Shown: piece after piece, positions 17,320 to 26,452 of the stretch
How positions within the stretch are numbered: position 1 is the stretch's first letter
Layout of the letters: each line of letters opens with the position of its first letter
Assembly (NCBI RefSeq): GCF_023715615.1
Contig: NZ_JAMBOM010000006.1
Coordinates: forward strand, 112,425-176,424
Direction: 5' to 3'
Origin: Sporosarcina aquimarina
Lineage (GTDB): Bacteria > Bacillota > Bacilli > Bacillales_A > Planococcaceae
Length of the DNA: 64,000 nt
Made by a program: the position numbers and the translations under genes
Notes under the pieces: model-generated
The model's input: only the letters and a program-made list of their open reading frames with translations
The model's database searches: none
Told to the model about the DNA's origin: nothing

Positions 17320-18021
17320 ATGGAAGAAACTATTTTTATCGTAGAGGACGATGGAGCAATTTTTTCGTCATTAAAAGACCATTTGGAACAGTGGTCGTTT
17401 CGTGTAGTTGGACCAAAAAGTTTTCAAGACATCATGACTCCATTTACAAATGTTAGTCCTCAACTCGTCATTATGGACATTCAACTTCCCGCATATGATG
17501 GCTTCCACTGGTGTCGGGAAATTAGGGCGGTGTCCAATGTACCCATCATCTTTCTTTCTTCGAGAGATCATCCGATGGACATAGTCATGGCGATGAATAT
17601 GGGTGGAGATGATTACATACAAAAACCGTTTCACACGGATGTCTTACTTGCTAAAATTCAGGCGACGTTACGACGGGCCTACTCCTATACAGAGATAGAA
17701 GAATCTAGTGATGAATTGAAGTGGAATGGGACGACCATCGATTTAAAAAGGTGTGTAATCAAAGGGAATGACCAAGAAATCGAGCTCACAAAAAATGAGT
17801 TTTTCATCCTCTCTATTCTCGTTGAGTCGAACGATAAAATTGTCTCTCGGGATGAACTAATCCGAAAGTTATGGGATGATGAACGCTTTGTCAACGACAA
17901 TACGCTAACTGTTAACGTGACGCGTTTACGCCAAAAGTTAAGTGATTTAGGATTGGAAGAAGCGATTGTGACCAAAAAAGGGATGGGCTATATGGCGGTT
18001 ACTCTACAGGGGAAATCCTGA
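17320..18021 (+). CDS. bceR: OmpR-family response regulator, BceR type
   Basis: 233 residues. Receiver domain 1-118 with phospho-acceptor Asp53 (IMDIQLP) and the BceR-type sequence DGFHWCREIR...NVPIIFLSSRDHPMDIVMAMNMGGDDYIQKPF; winged-helix DNA-binding domain about 130-228. BceR-like regulators switch on ABC exporters that resist cell-wall-active peptides such as bacitracin. Its kinase follows with a one-base overlap and the transporter genes lie 0.5 kb on. Confidence 0.93.
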   Translation: MEETIFIVEDDGAIFSSLKDHLEQWSFRVVGPKSFQDIMTPFTNVSPQLVIMDIQLPAYDGFHWCREIRAVSNVPIIFLSSRDHPMDIVMAMNMGGDDYIQKPFHTDVLLAKIQATLRRAYSYTEIEESSDELKWNGTTIDLKRCVIKGNDQEIELTKNEFFILSILVESNDKIVSRDELIRKLWDDERFVNDNTLTVNVTRLRQKLSDLGLEEAIVTKKGMGYMAVTLQGKS

Positions 18022-19043
18022 TGATACGCGCCTATATTGCGGATCGGAAAAGCTGGATCGCCTTATTTGTAGGTTCACTCCTAGTAACGGATCTGTTGTT
18101 AGTTTTGGATAAAGGATTAGCTATCAGTAGCGTCTCTATCGGATATTTGAACCTCTTGTTGCTCACAATTTTCGTTCTGTTTTTCATATGGCGGTATCGC
18201 AAGGAGACTGCCTATTTACAAGCGCTCAATCAGCTTGTTCACGAACTACAGGATGATTGGCAAGAAGGACTTCCGACGTCTGTCTTTCATCAAGATCAGA
18301 TTTTGACTGAAATGCTCCAGCAAATCGATGGGGCTTATAGGAATCGGATGTCTCGTTTGAGAGAGTTTGTGTATGCAGAGCAAAACGATACTGCAGCATG
18401 GGTCCATGAGGTGAAAGCTCCACTTACTGCGATGAAGTTGATAATTGATGCAAATCGTCAAGAACCATTGTTTCGGAAAATCGATGCAGAATGGTTGCGT
18501 GTCCATTTACTGATTGATCAGCAACTGTATATTTCTCGACTTCCTTCTTTAGAAGCCGATTATGTAGTAGAGGAAACCGATGTTGTCCGTTGGGCTACTG
18601 AAGAAGTGCGTCAACTGATGCCGTGGTGTTTGGAGAAAAACATTGCCGTCGAGATTGAAGGAGAAAAAGTGGAAGTTGTCACCGACCAAAAATGGTGCCG
18701 TTTCATTCTCCGACAACTGTTGACGAATGCGGTGAAATACAGTCCGGCTGGCGGAACAGTGACCCTTCAAGCGAAATCAGATGAAACAGGAAACGTTTCA
18801 CTAACAGTGACAGATGAAGGACCAGGAATTCCAGCGCACGAAATGCCACGCATATTCGATAGAGGATTCACAGGGAATGCCGGTCGAATCCAACATGCTG
18901 CAACGGGACTGGGTCTCTATTTAGCCAAACAGACGGCTGGAAAAATAGGAGTGCAATTGTTTGGGCAGTCCGATGGTTCTTCTGGTACAAAGATGGTTAT
19001 GACGTTTTCTACAGAAAATGACTTTGATGCAACCCGTAAGTAG
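18021..19043 (+). CDS. bceS: Intramembrane-sensing histidine kinase, BceS type
   Basis: 340 residues. Two membrane helices (about 12-30 and 40-57) with almost no outside loop, the mark of BceS-like kinases that sense through the partner ABC permease. The phospho-acceptor is His129 in AAWVHEVKAPL; the ATPase domain shows TNAVKYSPAGG (N box), DEGPGIP and GLGLYLAK (G boxes). Paired with bceR. The stop codon is followed directly by the first 20-bp repeat array. Confidence 0.93.
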   Translation: MIRAYIADRKSWIALFVGSLLVTDLLLVLDKGLAISSVSIGYLNLLLLTIFVLFFIWRYRKETAYLQALNQLVHELQDDWQEGLPTSVFHQDQILTEMLQQIDGAYRNRMSRLREFVYAEQNDTAAWVHEVKAPLTAMKLIIDANRQEPLFRKIDAEWLRVHLLIDQQLYISRLPSLEADYVVEETDVVRWATEEVRQLMPWCLEKNIAVEIEGEKVEVVTDQKWCRFILRQLLTNAVKYSPAGGTVTLQAKSDETGNVSLTVTDEGPGIPAHEMPRIFDRGFTGNAGRIQHAATGLGLYLAKQTAGKIGVQLFGQSDGSSGTKMVMTFSTENDFDATRK

Positions 19044-19203
19044 GGAGTTTATGATCACATTTAAAGTTTTATGATCACTTTCATTGGTTTATGATCACAA
19101 TTCGAGTTTTATGATCACATATTAAGTTTTATGATCATTTTCCATGGTTTATGATCACATATTGAGTTTTATGATCATTTTCATTGGTTTATGAGCACAT
19201 TGC
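19044..19203. repeat. Array of eight 20-bp repeats (TTTATGATCAC family)
   Basis: TTTATG recurs at 19048, 19068, 19088, 19108, 19128, 19148, 19168 and 19188, exactly every 20 bases. Core TTTATGATCA(C/T), the last unit having TTTATGAGCAC; the remaining 8-9 bases vary and partly alternate between two types. The array begins one base after the bceS stop. It is the same family and period as the larger array at 37401-38320. No coding potential; function unknown. Confidence 0.92.
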
Positions 19204-19242
19204 AAAGCTTCGAGTTGTCCGGAATTGTTTCTCACTATGAAG

Positions 19243-19317
19243 AATGCTTTCACCTCCCTAATACTGGTAATAAATGCTTCGCATGAGGAAGATTTGATTG
19301 GTGAAAAGCATTTTTTG
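19243..19317 (+). terminator. Possible long-loop terminator
   Basis: AATGCTTTCACC (19243-19254) is complementary, with one bulge, to GGTGAAAAGCATT (19300-19312), followed by T residues. The 45-base loop contains a small ATGCTTCGCAT hairpin. It would separate bceRS from bceAB. Confidence 0.5.
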
Positions 19318-19513
19318 TGAGAGCAGGTGTGTTGTTTGCCTCAGGGCTTACCAGGAACACAGACAACGATTGTATTTCAATAGGGAAATGACTGGGTGAA
19401 ACCCGTAAGTGACAAAACTGTAAGATTGCCGGCGCAGATTGTCATTCAAATCGAACGACCCCACTGTATTTCTGCAGTAAAGTGAGTGTATAGAAATCAG
19501 GGAGGCGTTTTAA
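19318..19513. other. Leader region of bceAB
   Basis: About 195 bases. No clear promoter consensus; Bce-type operators are usually inverted repeats upstream of the transporter, and I could not identify one with confidence. Confidence 0.3.
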
Positions 19514-20290
19514 GTGTCACAACAAACAACTATGTTGGAAGCTACTTCACTTCGTAAGTCGTTCGGAAAACGTGGACAAATACAGCACGTATTAAAAGGA
19601 ATCGACTTCCGGGTGATGGAAGGTGAATTTGTCGGGATCATGGGTCCTTCTGGTGCCGGAAAGACAACATTGCTCAATGTACTCGCGACGATTGACCGTA
19701 CTACGGAAGGCTCGATTAAGATAAATGGAACAGATATTTCTTCGATGAACGACCGCAAACTATCGCAGTTCAGACGCGATCAGCTTGGGTTCATCTTCCA
19801 GGATTATAATTTGCTCGATACATTGACGGTGAAAGAGAATATATTACTTCCGATTTCAGTCGGAAACGTAAAACGTGTGGTGGCGGAAGATCGCTTCAAA
19901 TCAATTGCACGTACTCTTGGGATTCCGGAGCTAGCAAATAAATACCCAGGTGAAATTTCAGGCGGACAAAAGCAGCGGACATCTGCGGCGCGTGCTTTGA
20001 TCAACGAACCTTCGATTGTGTTTGCGGATGAACCGACGGGAGCGCTCGATTCTAAATCAGCCGCGTCCTTGCTCGGAACATTAGCGAAAGTCAACGACGA
20101 ACGGGATGTTACGATCATGATGGTAACTCATGATCCAGTCGCTTCAAGTTACTGCAATCGCGTTGTATTCCTGAAAGACGGTACGATTTACTCTGAGCTG
20201 TATCGAGGGGATCAGACGAGGCAGCAGTTCTTTCAAGAAATCCTGAAAGTGCAAGGGATTCTTGGAGGTGACAGCGTTGACGCTCTTTGA
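19514..20290 (+). CDS. bceA: ABC transporter ATP-binding protein, BceA type
   Basis: 258 residues. Walker A GPSGAGKT (about 44-51), Q-loop FQDYNLLD, signature ISGGQKQR, Walker [16 protein letters not shown] and switch His in VTHDP. The sequence is typical of MacB/BceA ATPases. GTG start after GGGAGGCG. It powers the BceB permease encoded next, with a 14-base overlap, for resistance to and sensing of cell-wall antibiotics; it also forms the sensory complex with BceS. Confidence 0.94.
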   Translation: MSQQTTMLEATSLRKSFGKRGQIQHVLKGIDFRVMEGEFVGIMGPSGAGKTTLLNVLATIDRTTEGSIKINGTDISSMNDRKLSQFRRDQLGFIFQDYNLLDTLTVKENILLPISVGNVKRVVAEDRFKSIARTLGIPELANKYPGEISGGQKQRTSAARALINEPSIVFADEPTGALDSKSAASLLGTLAKVNDERDVTIMMVTHDPVASSYCNRVVFLKDGTIYSELYRGDQTRQQFFQEILKVQGILGGDSVDAL

Positions 20291-22193
20291 CCTCGTTGTC
20301 CGCAGTATGCGGAAAAACCTGAAACATTACTACTTGTACTTTTTTGCATTGATATTAAGTGTTGTGCTTTATTTTGTATTTGCTTCGTTGCAACATGATA
20401 GTACGGTGTTGGAACGAACGGAATCCTCTTTTACAATGGCATCGGGATTCAAAGCTGCAGGAATTTTATTGCTGTTCATCTCTGGTGTATTTGTTCTCTA
20501 TGCGAACTCCATTTTCCTAAAACGAAGAAGTCGCGAGGTGGGACTCTATCAGCTGATCGGGTTGTCCAAATTCACCGTCACCCGAATGTTAGTGACAGAA
20601 AACTTTTTGCTCGGAACTGGTGCACTAGCAATTGGAATTGGAATTGGTTTGCTTGTTTCAAGAGTGTTCTTACTCCTATTAATGAAACTTGTGGGAATAG
20701 ACGGTGTGCTGACTTTGTCATTTTCAGGAGCCGCAATTTTGCAAACAGTCATCGTGTTTGTCGCGCTTCTAGCGCTAACGTCTCTACAAATGGCGTTTGC
20801 TGTGAAACGGAGTACATTGCTTGAATTGTTTAAAGTGGATCAGTCCGGTGAACGCATCAAAAAGCCAAAAACCATTGTTTCCACTATATTTGGGATTTTG
20901 GGTATACTCCTAATTGGATTCGGTTATTGGTTATCCGGCCATATGCTCAACAGTTTGCTGTTTTTCAATATGATTGTCGTGCTGGTTTCAGTCATTCTCG
21001 GAACGTATCTGCTGTTTCGAGTGACGATTGGATGGATGCTTTACCAAATTCGAAGCTCTAAAAAAGGACATCTAGGCCTGTCAAATAGCTTATCTTTAGC
21101 TCCATTGATGCACAGGATAAAAGCTAATGCGAATTCACTGACCATCATTACTGTATTATCGGCGATGACGCTGACGATGCTTGCGGCTGCGTATTCTACT
21201 TACTATTCCACTGAGAAAGAAACACGGTTGCTGCAGCCATTCGATTATATGATTGACGGAGACGCAACTATAGCGGATCAGTTCACTAAATCCCTGGATG
21301 ATGCTGGGATCGCATATCATGCTTCCACTATTGAAGGTATCGAGTTAGCTGGAACCTATGAAAAAAAACTAAATCCGCTGTTTTCAGATAGAGATACGAC
21401 GGTCCGAATCGTAAGCGAGCGTCAACTGAGTGAAGCGGGTCTGCAGATTGAAGTGAAAGATTCGCAATCAGGTGTGATCTTGGATGCTCCCACCTATTGG
21501 ATTGTTAAGTCTGCGAAGGTTCCGCTCAATTTAACACTTGAGCCTAAACGATTCAATAAGAACATTTCTATCGAACGTTTTGCAGAAGGAAATGCATTCA
21601 ATATGGTTGAATTCGCTTCAACGCTTGTTGTGAAAGATGAGAAGTTTCAGGCGATTAAGTCTGAGTACAAAGCAGTTGAAGAAACTCAGCTTAATGATGC
21701 GATAGTTATTAATTTAATAAATAAAAGTGACTTTGAAGAAGCCACCGCTCTTTATAATGATATCGAAAGCGTCTCTAAAAGATTCGATTTTTACACAGAA
21801 TATCGGAAAACACTGCAATCTAGTGGTATGTTAATTTTCATAGCTGGATTCCTAGGTCTCGTGTTCCTCATCTCGACAGGAAGTATTCTCTACTTCAAGC
21901 AGATGACCGAAGCTGAACAAGAGAAAGCAAGTTACAGAACGTTGCGTCAGCTTGGATTCAGTGGTCAGGAAATTATGAAAGGCGTTATTAAGAAACAAGT
22001 ATTCGTATTCGGACTGCCACTTGCGATAGGATTACTGCATTCAATTTTCGCATTGAAATCTGCGTCGTTCATATTCATGAGTGATGTTACGGTACCGACC
22101 GTCATTGCAATGTCGGTCTATATAGGAATCTACTTAGTATTCGCATTCTTGACAGTCGGGTATTATCGTAAAACGGTTCAAGCTGCGTTATAA
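20277..22193 (+). CDS. bceB: ABC transporter permease, BceB type
   Basis: 638 residues with the ten-helix BceB layout: FtsX-like repeats at both ends and a large extracytoplasmic domain of about 200 residues between membrane helices VII and VIII (about 315-515). The start is TTG at 20277, seven bases after GGAGGTG and inside bceA; a TTG at 20262 lacks that spacing. Expected partner of BceA and sensory partner of BceS. Ends in a strong terminator. Confidence 0.94.
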   Translation: MTLFDLVVRSMRKNLKHYYLYFFALILSVVLYFVFASLQHDSTVLERTESSFTMASGFKAAGILLLFISGVFVLYANSIFLKRRSREVGLYQLIGLSKFTVTRMLVTENFLLGTGALAIGIGIGLLVSRVFLLLLMKLVGIDGVLTLSFSGAAILQTVIVFVALLALTSLQMAFAVKRSTLLELFKVDQSGERIKKPKTIVSTIFGILGILLIGFGYWLSGHMLNSLLFFNMIVVLVSVILGTYLLFRVTIGWMLYQIRSSKKGHLGLSNSLSLAPLMHRIKANANSLTIITVLSAMTLTMLAAAYSTYYSTEKETRLLQPFDYMIDGDATIADQFTKSLDDAGIAYHASTIEGIELAGTYEKKLNPLFSDRDTTVRIVSERQLSEAGLQIEVKDSQSGVILDAPTYWIVKSAKVPLNLTLEPKRFNKNISIERFAEGNAFNMVEFASTLVVKDEKFQAIKSEYKAVEETQLNDAIVINLINKSDFEEATALYNDIESVSKRFDFYTEYRKTLQSSGMLIFIAGFLGLVFLISTGSILYFKQMTEAEQEKASYRTLRQLGFSGQEIMKGVIKKQVFVFGLPLAIGLLHSIFALKSASFIFMSDVTVPTVIAMSVYIGIYLVFAFLTVGYYRKTVQAAL

Positions 22194-22205
22194 TCATTTT
22201 ATCGG

Positions 22206-22243
22206 AAACGTCCACTATTCAACATGAATAGTGGACGTTTTTT
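22206..22243 (+). terminator. bceAB terminator
   Basis: AAACGTCCACTATTC pairs with GAATAGTGGACGTTT, then a T run. Confidence 0.92.
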
Positions 22244-22260
22244 AGAAGGGGGATTTATGT

Positions 22261-22659
22261 GTGAAAGGGTTGCTTCATCACATTGAATTATATGTATCTG
22301 ATTTGGAAAGCTCAGTAGAGTTTTGGGGATGGCTACTCGAGGAGTTGGGATACACGGTGCATCAAGACTGGCCAGAGGGGAAGAGTTGGAAATTAGGTGA
22401 TACGTATCTAGTATTTGTTCAAACGGAAGAACGTTTTCTAGATGTACCGTATCATCGGTGTAGGACTGGCCTAAATCATCTAGCGTTCCATGCGGAATCC
22501 AGAGAGCACGTGGATTTAATTACAAGGCAACTGGAGGGTCGTAACGTGCGCATTCTTTACCCTGATACCCATCCATACGCAGGTGGTGAATCCCATTATG
22601 CTGTGTATTTCGAAGATCCAGATCGCATGAAGGTGGAAGTAGTCGCTCCAAACGAATGA
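22261..22659 (+). CDS. VOC (glyoxalase/bleomycin resistance) superfamily protein
   Basis: 132 residues, one VOC domain with the paired beta-alpha-beta units: LLHHIELYVSDLESSVEFW, LNHLAFHAESREHVD, and YAVYFEDPDRMKVEVVAP. Putative metal ligands are His in HHIELY, His in LNHLAF and Glu in KVEVV. Substrate unknown. GTG start after AGAAGGGGG. A 17-base gap to the next gene suggests cotranscription with the ankyrin lipoprotein. Confidence 0.88.
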   Translation: MKGLLHHIELYVSDLESSVEFWGWLLEELGYTVHQDWPEGKSWKLGDTYLVFVQTEERFLDVPYHRCRTGLNHLAFHAESREHVDLITRQLEGRNVRILYPDTHPYAGGESHYAVYFEDPDRMKVEVVAPNE

Positions 22660-22675
22660 GTTAGGAGGTAGTTTG

Positions 22676-23365
22676 ATGCGCTATTTGTTCATGGTAGGCA
22701 TAGCTGTTTTTCTGCTGTCCTCATGTGTGCTTGATGAAAAAGACGGGAATACCGATACTAGACTAGGAGGAGATTTAATGACAATTGAGCTATTGAAAGC
22801 TGCCAATCAGCAAGATACGGAGAAAGTGAAAGAACTGATAGAGCAAAACACAGAGTTGGACACACAAGATAGCGAAGGAAGAACGGCGCTTATGATTGCA
22901 ACGTACAATAACGATGCACCAACCGTCAAAGCACTATTAGATGCAGGTGCAGATGTCGACATACAGGACAATATGCAAAACAATTGCTTCCTTTATGCAG
23001 GCGCAGAAGGATACATCGATATTTTAAGGTTGGCAAACGAAGCAGGAGCAGATCCCGCGATTACTAACCGGTATGGTGGGGTTGCAATCATTCCGGCTTC
23101 GGAGCGTGGCCATGTTGAAATGGTAGAAATCCTACTGAATGAGACCAAGGTCGATGTGAATCACGTGAATAAGCTTGGCTGGACGGCTCTCATGGAAGCT
23201 GTCATTCTAAGTGACGGTGGTGTCAGTCAGCAAGAAATTATTAAAGTTCTGCTGAAACACGGTGCGGATCAGTCAATCACGGATAATGATGGCATAACTC
23301 CTTTGCAGCATGCGAAGGACAAAGGGTATTTAGAAATTGTGGATATTTTAGAAGCCGCACAGTAA
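22676..23365 (+). CDS. Ankyrin-repeat lipoprotein
   Basis: 229 residues. A lipoprotein signal ends in LLSSC (Cys about 17), then about five ankyrin repeats (TALMIATYNNDAPTVKALLDAGAD, followed by YAGAEGYIDILRLANEAGAD, ERGHVEMVEILLNE, GWTALMEAVI...VLLKHGAD, GITPLQHAKDKGYLEIVDIL). Would be anchored to the outer face of the membrane as a protein-binding surface. Start ATG 22676 after TAGGAGGTAG. Ligand unknown. Followed by a terminator. Confidence 0.87.
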   Translation: MRYLFMVGIAVFLLSSCVLDEKDGNTDTRLGGDLMTIELLKAANQQDTEKVKELIEQNTELDTQDSEGRTALMIATYNNDAPTVKALLDAGADVDIQDNMQNNCFLYAGAEGYIDILRLANEAGADPAITNRYGGVAIIPASERGHVEMVEILLNETKVDVNHVNKLGWTALMEAVILSDGGVSQQEIIKVLLKHGADQSITDNDGITPLQHAKDKGYLEIVDILEAAQ

Positions 23366-23374
23366 TAAGTTGAT

Positions 23375-23420
23375 AATCTCGTTACTCTTAAAGATTTTAA
23401 GAGCAACGGGATTTTTTATT
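23375..23420 (+). terminator. Terminator of the ankyrin gene
   Basis: AATCTCGTTACTCTTAAA pairs with TTTAAGAGCAACGGGATT (few mismatches), then six T. Confidence 0.88.
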
Positions 23421-23438
23421 ATCAATAAAACAATAGAG

Positions 23439-23455
23439 CCCTTGCATTGCGAGGT
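23439..23455 (+). promoter_or_regulatory. Palindromic operator, copy 1 (likely PadR)
   Basis: CCCTTGCATTGCGAGGT is a near-perfect 17-bp palindrome of the ACCTNGCA-T-TGCNAGGT type. A second copy lies 47 bp downstream. The pair sits in front of a padR gene. Confidence 0.7.
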
Positions 23456-23485
23456 ACAAAGTAGTAAGATATGGTGAAATAACTC

Positions 23486-23502
23486 ACCTTGCATTGCGAG
23501 GT
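23486..23502 (+). promoter_or_regulatory. Palindromic operator, copy 2 (likely PadR)
   Basis: ACCTTGCATTGCGAGGT: arms ACCT-GCA and TGC-AGGT match with one mismatched pair. The shared block with copy 1 is CCTTGCATTGCGAGGTAC. Likely autoregulatory sites of the PadR protein encoded from 23538; centre-to-centre 47 bp. Confidence 0.72.
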
Positions 23503-23537
23503 ACTACATTCAAGTTTAGAAAGAAGAGGTGGAAACA

Positions 23538-23861
23538 GTGGATCAGGAAATGATGAAAGGCAGCATCGATTTGCTCATTTTGTCGTTGATTGCCCAGAGA
23601 GACATGTACGGGTACGAAATGGTGAAAGTGCTGAAAGAGCTTAGCGACGATACGTATGAGATGAGTGAGGGGACGTTATATGCGGCCTTGAAACGTCTTG
23701 AAAAAAAGACATGGATTACTTCCTACTGGCAGCAGACGGAAAGTGGCCGCAGAAAATATTATCATCTGTCGGAGGAAGGTACTCGTGCGCTGGAAATGAA
23801 AAAAGAGAATTGGGAATGGATGAATGCCCTGGTCCATAAAAGTTCGGAAGGTCTCATATGA
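23538..23861 (+). CDS. PadR-family transcriptional regulator
   Basis: 107 residues. A winged helix-turn-helix of the short PadR-s2 type: MKGSIDLLILSLIAQRDMYGYEMVKVLKE, EGTLYAALKRLEKKTWI, then the wing (SGRRKYYHLSEEG) and a short dimerisation helix. GTG at 23538 fits GAGGTGG spacing; GTG 23529 and ATG 23550 are alternatives. It overlaps the following HAAS gene by four bases. Two palindromes upstream are its likely sites. Confidence 0.92.
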   Translation: MDQEMMKGSIDLLILSLIAQRDMYGYEMVKVLKELSDDTYEMSEGTLYAALKRLEKKTWITSYWQQTESGRRKYYHLSEEGTRALEMKKENWEWMNALVHKSSEGLI

Positions 23862-24733
23862 AACACTCCTTCGAACGATTCGTAAAAAAAGTAATCCAGG
23901 AAACGGACTGCAGCCGGGAGGAACGGGAAGACCTTTTCGAAGAGTTAGTCATCCATCTGGAATGCGCATGTGAGGATTTCAAGGGGAACGGATATAACGA
24001 GGAGGAGGCGGCTCAATTGGCAATGAGGAATTTCGGGGACGGGAAGTATGTCGGTAGAACACTGCAGCATGCGATGTATCCGTTTCGTAGGGAAATGCTG
24101 CTAACGCTCAGCATCGGCTCTTTAATTCTTACGTATGCTATCTTTTTAAGTCAGTTATTCGTAATGGGTGATTCCCATATTGGATGGCTTTTGCTTGGAG
24201 TTCTCACAAGTTCTAGCATATTGTTCCTGACACTGCGTCCAGTTGCTTCGCTGAACCGTAGGGCAGTCATGAATACTTTGCTCGTGGTCCATGGTTTTGT
24301 CATGGCGGCAGGGCTGTTGCTTGATTTCGATTCACCATACTCTATGATATTTGCGACGCTTGATACACTTATCGTACTGCTGGCGGTTGTTTTGATTTTC
24401 CGGACGACGATTTACGATGTGCCAGCGACTGAAGTGAATTTAAGGACAGGAACAAAATTTATTCATTATTTCAACTTATCGATGGGTATTCTGTTGACTC
24501 TAGGCACGTTGTTTTTCCTCTATGCGTTCCTCATATTTGCATCTGATGGATATTGGGTGCTCTGGAAACTGTTTGTGCCACTTGCTTTTTGGGGGATTGT
24601 CTATGCCGTACAACTGATCTTGCTGAACTATGGCCGAAAGAAAATCGCTTATTCATTTACAGCAGTTCAACTTTTAATGCCAGTCGTACTCTTCGTATTT
24701 TGGATTCTGGTTGTTAGAGGGGGAGCATCCTGA
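23858..24733 (+). CDS. HAAS-domain multi-pass membrane protein
   Basis: 291 residues. The N-terminal 65 residues form a HAAS/DUF1700-like helical domain (EREDLFEELVIHLECACEDFKGNGYNEEEAAQLAMRNFGD), commonly found with PadR regulators; then about seven membrane helices from residue 75 to the end. Overlaps padR upstream and shares one base with the propeller gene downstream, so the three form a tight operon. The membrane part is duplicated at 27521-28186. Role unknown; sensing at the membrane is an inference. Confidence 0.8.
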   Translation: MKHSFERFVKKVIQETDCSREEREDLFEELVIHLECACEDFKGNGYNEEEAAQLAMRNFGDGKYVGRTLQHAMYPFRREMLLTLSIGSLILTYAIFLSQLFVMGDSHIGWLLLGVLTSSSILFLTLRPVASLNRRAVMNTLLVVHGFVMAAGLLLDFDSPYSMIFATLDTLIVLLAVVLIFRTTIYDVPATEVNLRTGTKFIHYFNLSMGILLTLGTLFFLYAFLIFASDGYWVLWKLFVPLAFWGIVYAVQLILLNYGRKKIAYSFTAVQLLMPVVLFVFWILVVRGGAS

Positions 24734-25752
24734 TGAAGAGAATGATAGGGTTGGCCGTAGGAATTTTGATCGTAACTTCTGTTTGCATATTTTTTGGTTT
24801 TACTTTTCAAGTGCCTGAAGAGGAAAAGCAACAGGGAGTGACAGGAATTTTTGACGTGTCTGATACGGGGGATATTGGTTTTGTGACGTATGAAGATGGG
24901 AAACCAACGCTGTATGTGAAGTCCAACGGCATAAGACAAGTGGCTCAGTTACCACCGAATCAGGAGATTTCTGATGTCATTATGATGCCAGGCCAGAAAA
25001 AAGTTCTCTATGTGAATTCCGATAAAACACTCAGTGAGACGAGTAAAAGTATAGTACATGAAGTCGATCTTTCAACCGGTTCGGATGAAGTTCTATTTGA
25101 AAAAGACGCAATTATTACGGAACTAGCGTTGGATGTGGCATTAGAAAATCAGCTGTTCTATCTTCAAGCAGATATCTATTTGAACTACTCACCGGTTGCC
25201 AGCGCATACCCGCATGAGTTTGACGTCCATAGCTACGATTTAAAAGAAAAAACACAGAAGCAGCTTACAGATTTGAAGAAGTATAACATGACATCCCTGC
25301 AAGTATCGGGTAAAGAAAAATCCGTTTATATCCAGATGGATGATGATGCAGATGCCAATACGGCGGAAGAAGTTTTTGAAACGAAACAACGAATTTTTCA
25401 GATTCCTCTCGCTCAACCGGATCAGCCCAAAAAACTCTTCATCCCAAAGGATACGGAAGATCTCTACGATTTTGTTTTGGTGCCAGCACACTCACTTCTC
25501 ATTTATCAGGCGGTTAGCGGAACAAACAGTAAAGGGACATACGAATATGAACTGTTTTCCTATAACTGGGAGACGAAGGAAGCTAAACAGCTGACCTTCC
25601 AGAAAAACTACGCTGCCAGGCCATTACTCGGTGATGATGGTCAGCTCTATTATATGATGGACTATAATTTTGCAGGCAGGTCACCGGAATATGAACTATT
25701 TCGGATGAATCTGGAAGACGGAGAAACAGAACAGGTTCAGCTTACTGAATAA
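24733..25752 (+). CDS. Membrane-anchored TolB-like beta-propeller protein
   Basis: 339 residues: one N-terminal membrane segment (about 4-24) and an extracytoplasmic domain of repeated four-strand blades (GDIGFVTYEDGKPTLYVKS, QKKVLYVNSDK, SVYIQMDDDAD, YELFSYNWETKEAKQLT, QLYYMMDYNFAGRSPEYELFRMN), as in TolB/WD40-like propellers. An acidic QMDDDADANTAEE segment may bind cations. Third gene of the PadR/HAAS operon and closely similar to 28183-29208. Function unknown. Confidence 0.75.
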   Translation: MKRMIGLAVGILIVTSVCIFFGFTFQVPEEEKQQGVTGIFDVSDTGDIGFVTYEDGKPTLYVKSNGIRQVAQLPPNQEISDVIMMPGQKKVLYVNSDKTLSETSKSIVHEVDLSTGSDEVLFEKDAIITELALDVALENQLFYLQADIYLNYSPVASAYPHEFDVHSYDLKEKTQKQLTDLKKYNMTSLQVSGKEKSVYIQMDDDADANTAEEVFETKQRIFQIPLAQPDQPKKLFIPKDTEDLYDFVLVPAHSLLIYQAVSGTNSKGTYEYELFSYNWETKEAKQLTFQKNYAARPLLGDDGQLYYMMDYNFAGRSPEYELFRMNLEDGETEQVQLTE

Positions 25753-25814
25753 GAGTACCTTGAATGACAAGCTGAACAGGGAAAAACAGTTCAAACAGAG
25801 AGGGCTGTGATGAG

Positions 25815-26126
25815 ATGGAAAGTAGCAAGCCAATTAGTAAAAAGTATGGAAAAATCAGCTATATATCTTTAGTAATAGGAGTTATTTGCTTTTTCATAGT
25901 GTTTATACCTCCGACACGAATCGCAAACATCGGCAATGCAGGTGGGGATTATCTGACGATTTTACTGACTGCGGTAGGAATGATCCTCTCGATCATAGGT
26001 ATTGCATCGAAAGAGGAGAGAAACGGCATTCCAATCATCGCTCTCATTTTCTCCTCGTCCTTCTTTATCTTTTGGGTCAGTGTTATTGTGCTGTTGTTTA
26101 CGGGACAGATGGATTTTGCTCCGTAA
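25815..26126 (+). CDS. Small three-helix membrane protein
   Basis: 103 residues with three membrane helices (about 14-34, 45-63, 74-97) and a short hydrophilic N-terminus. A weak ribosome site GAGGGCTGTGATGAG precedes the ATG. DUF-type small membrane protein; I cannot name the family. Probably cotranscribed with the propeller gene 62 bases upstream, but nothing links the functions. Confidence 0.6.
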   Translation: MESSKPISKKYGKISYISLVIGVICFFIVFIPPTRIANIGNAGGDYLTILLTAVGMILSIIGIASKEERNGIPIIALIFSSSFFIFWVSVIVLLFTGQMDFAP

Positions 26127-26271
26127 AACGGAAAGTTTCCAGGAGGTTTTACAATAATTATTGAATTTCTTAAGTGAAATTTGATAGCACTTAGAATGAT
26201 GATCCAAATATTTTATGTGCTATCAAATTGGCCACTATTTTCTGCTTTCTGACACAATTACTTTGTTATAT

Positions 26272-26300
26272 TTGACATCTTAGCTGTTAAAACTTATAGT
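26272..26300 (+). promoter_or_regulatory. Strong sigma-A promoter
   Basis: TTGACA, a spacer of exactly 17 bases, then TATAGT. The predicted start near 26307 is about 25 bases before the manganese aptamer. Confidence 0.8.
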
Positions 26301-26323
26301 GAATTTACATAATAATATATTCA

Positions 26324-26420
26324 ACTTCCGCTAAGGGGAGTAGCTAATACAGTAAAAGTCGTCAATACAGGATTTAGATCCTCGGCTTTATTGGCAACAA
26401 TCGTTGTTTGCGAGACCTTA
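26324..26420 (+). ncRNA. yybP-ykoY manganese riboswitch
   Basis: Diagnostic conserved blocks are all present in order: CTAAGGGGAGTAGC (26331-26344), GTCGTCAATAC, CTCGGCTTTATTGGC and GCGAGACCTTA (26410-26420). P1 can form between TAAGG (26332-26336) and CCTTA (26416-26420). These are the features of the Mn2+-sensing yybP-ykoY class (RF00080). Known members mostly control Mn2+ exporters and TerC-type genes; here the next gene is a kinase-fold protein. Confidence 0.92.
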
Positions 26421-26448
26421 CCATTTATTTGGTGAGGTCTTTTGTTTT
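26413..26448 (+). terminator. Riboswitch-controlled terminator
   Basis: AGACCTTACC (26413-26422) pairs with GGTGAGGTCT (26431-26440), then TTTGTTTT. The left arm overlaps the P1 3' strand of the aptamer, so metal-bound P1 and the terminator are mutually exclusive. Confidence 0.88.
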
Positions 26449-26452
26449 CTTT

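Noticed and set aside
19044..19203. DnaA-box cluster or replication origin
   Set aside because: TTATGATCACA looks a little like TTATNCACA but has two extra bases in the middle of every unit; no dnaA, dnaN or A+T-rich unwinding region is present.
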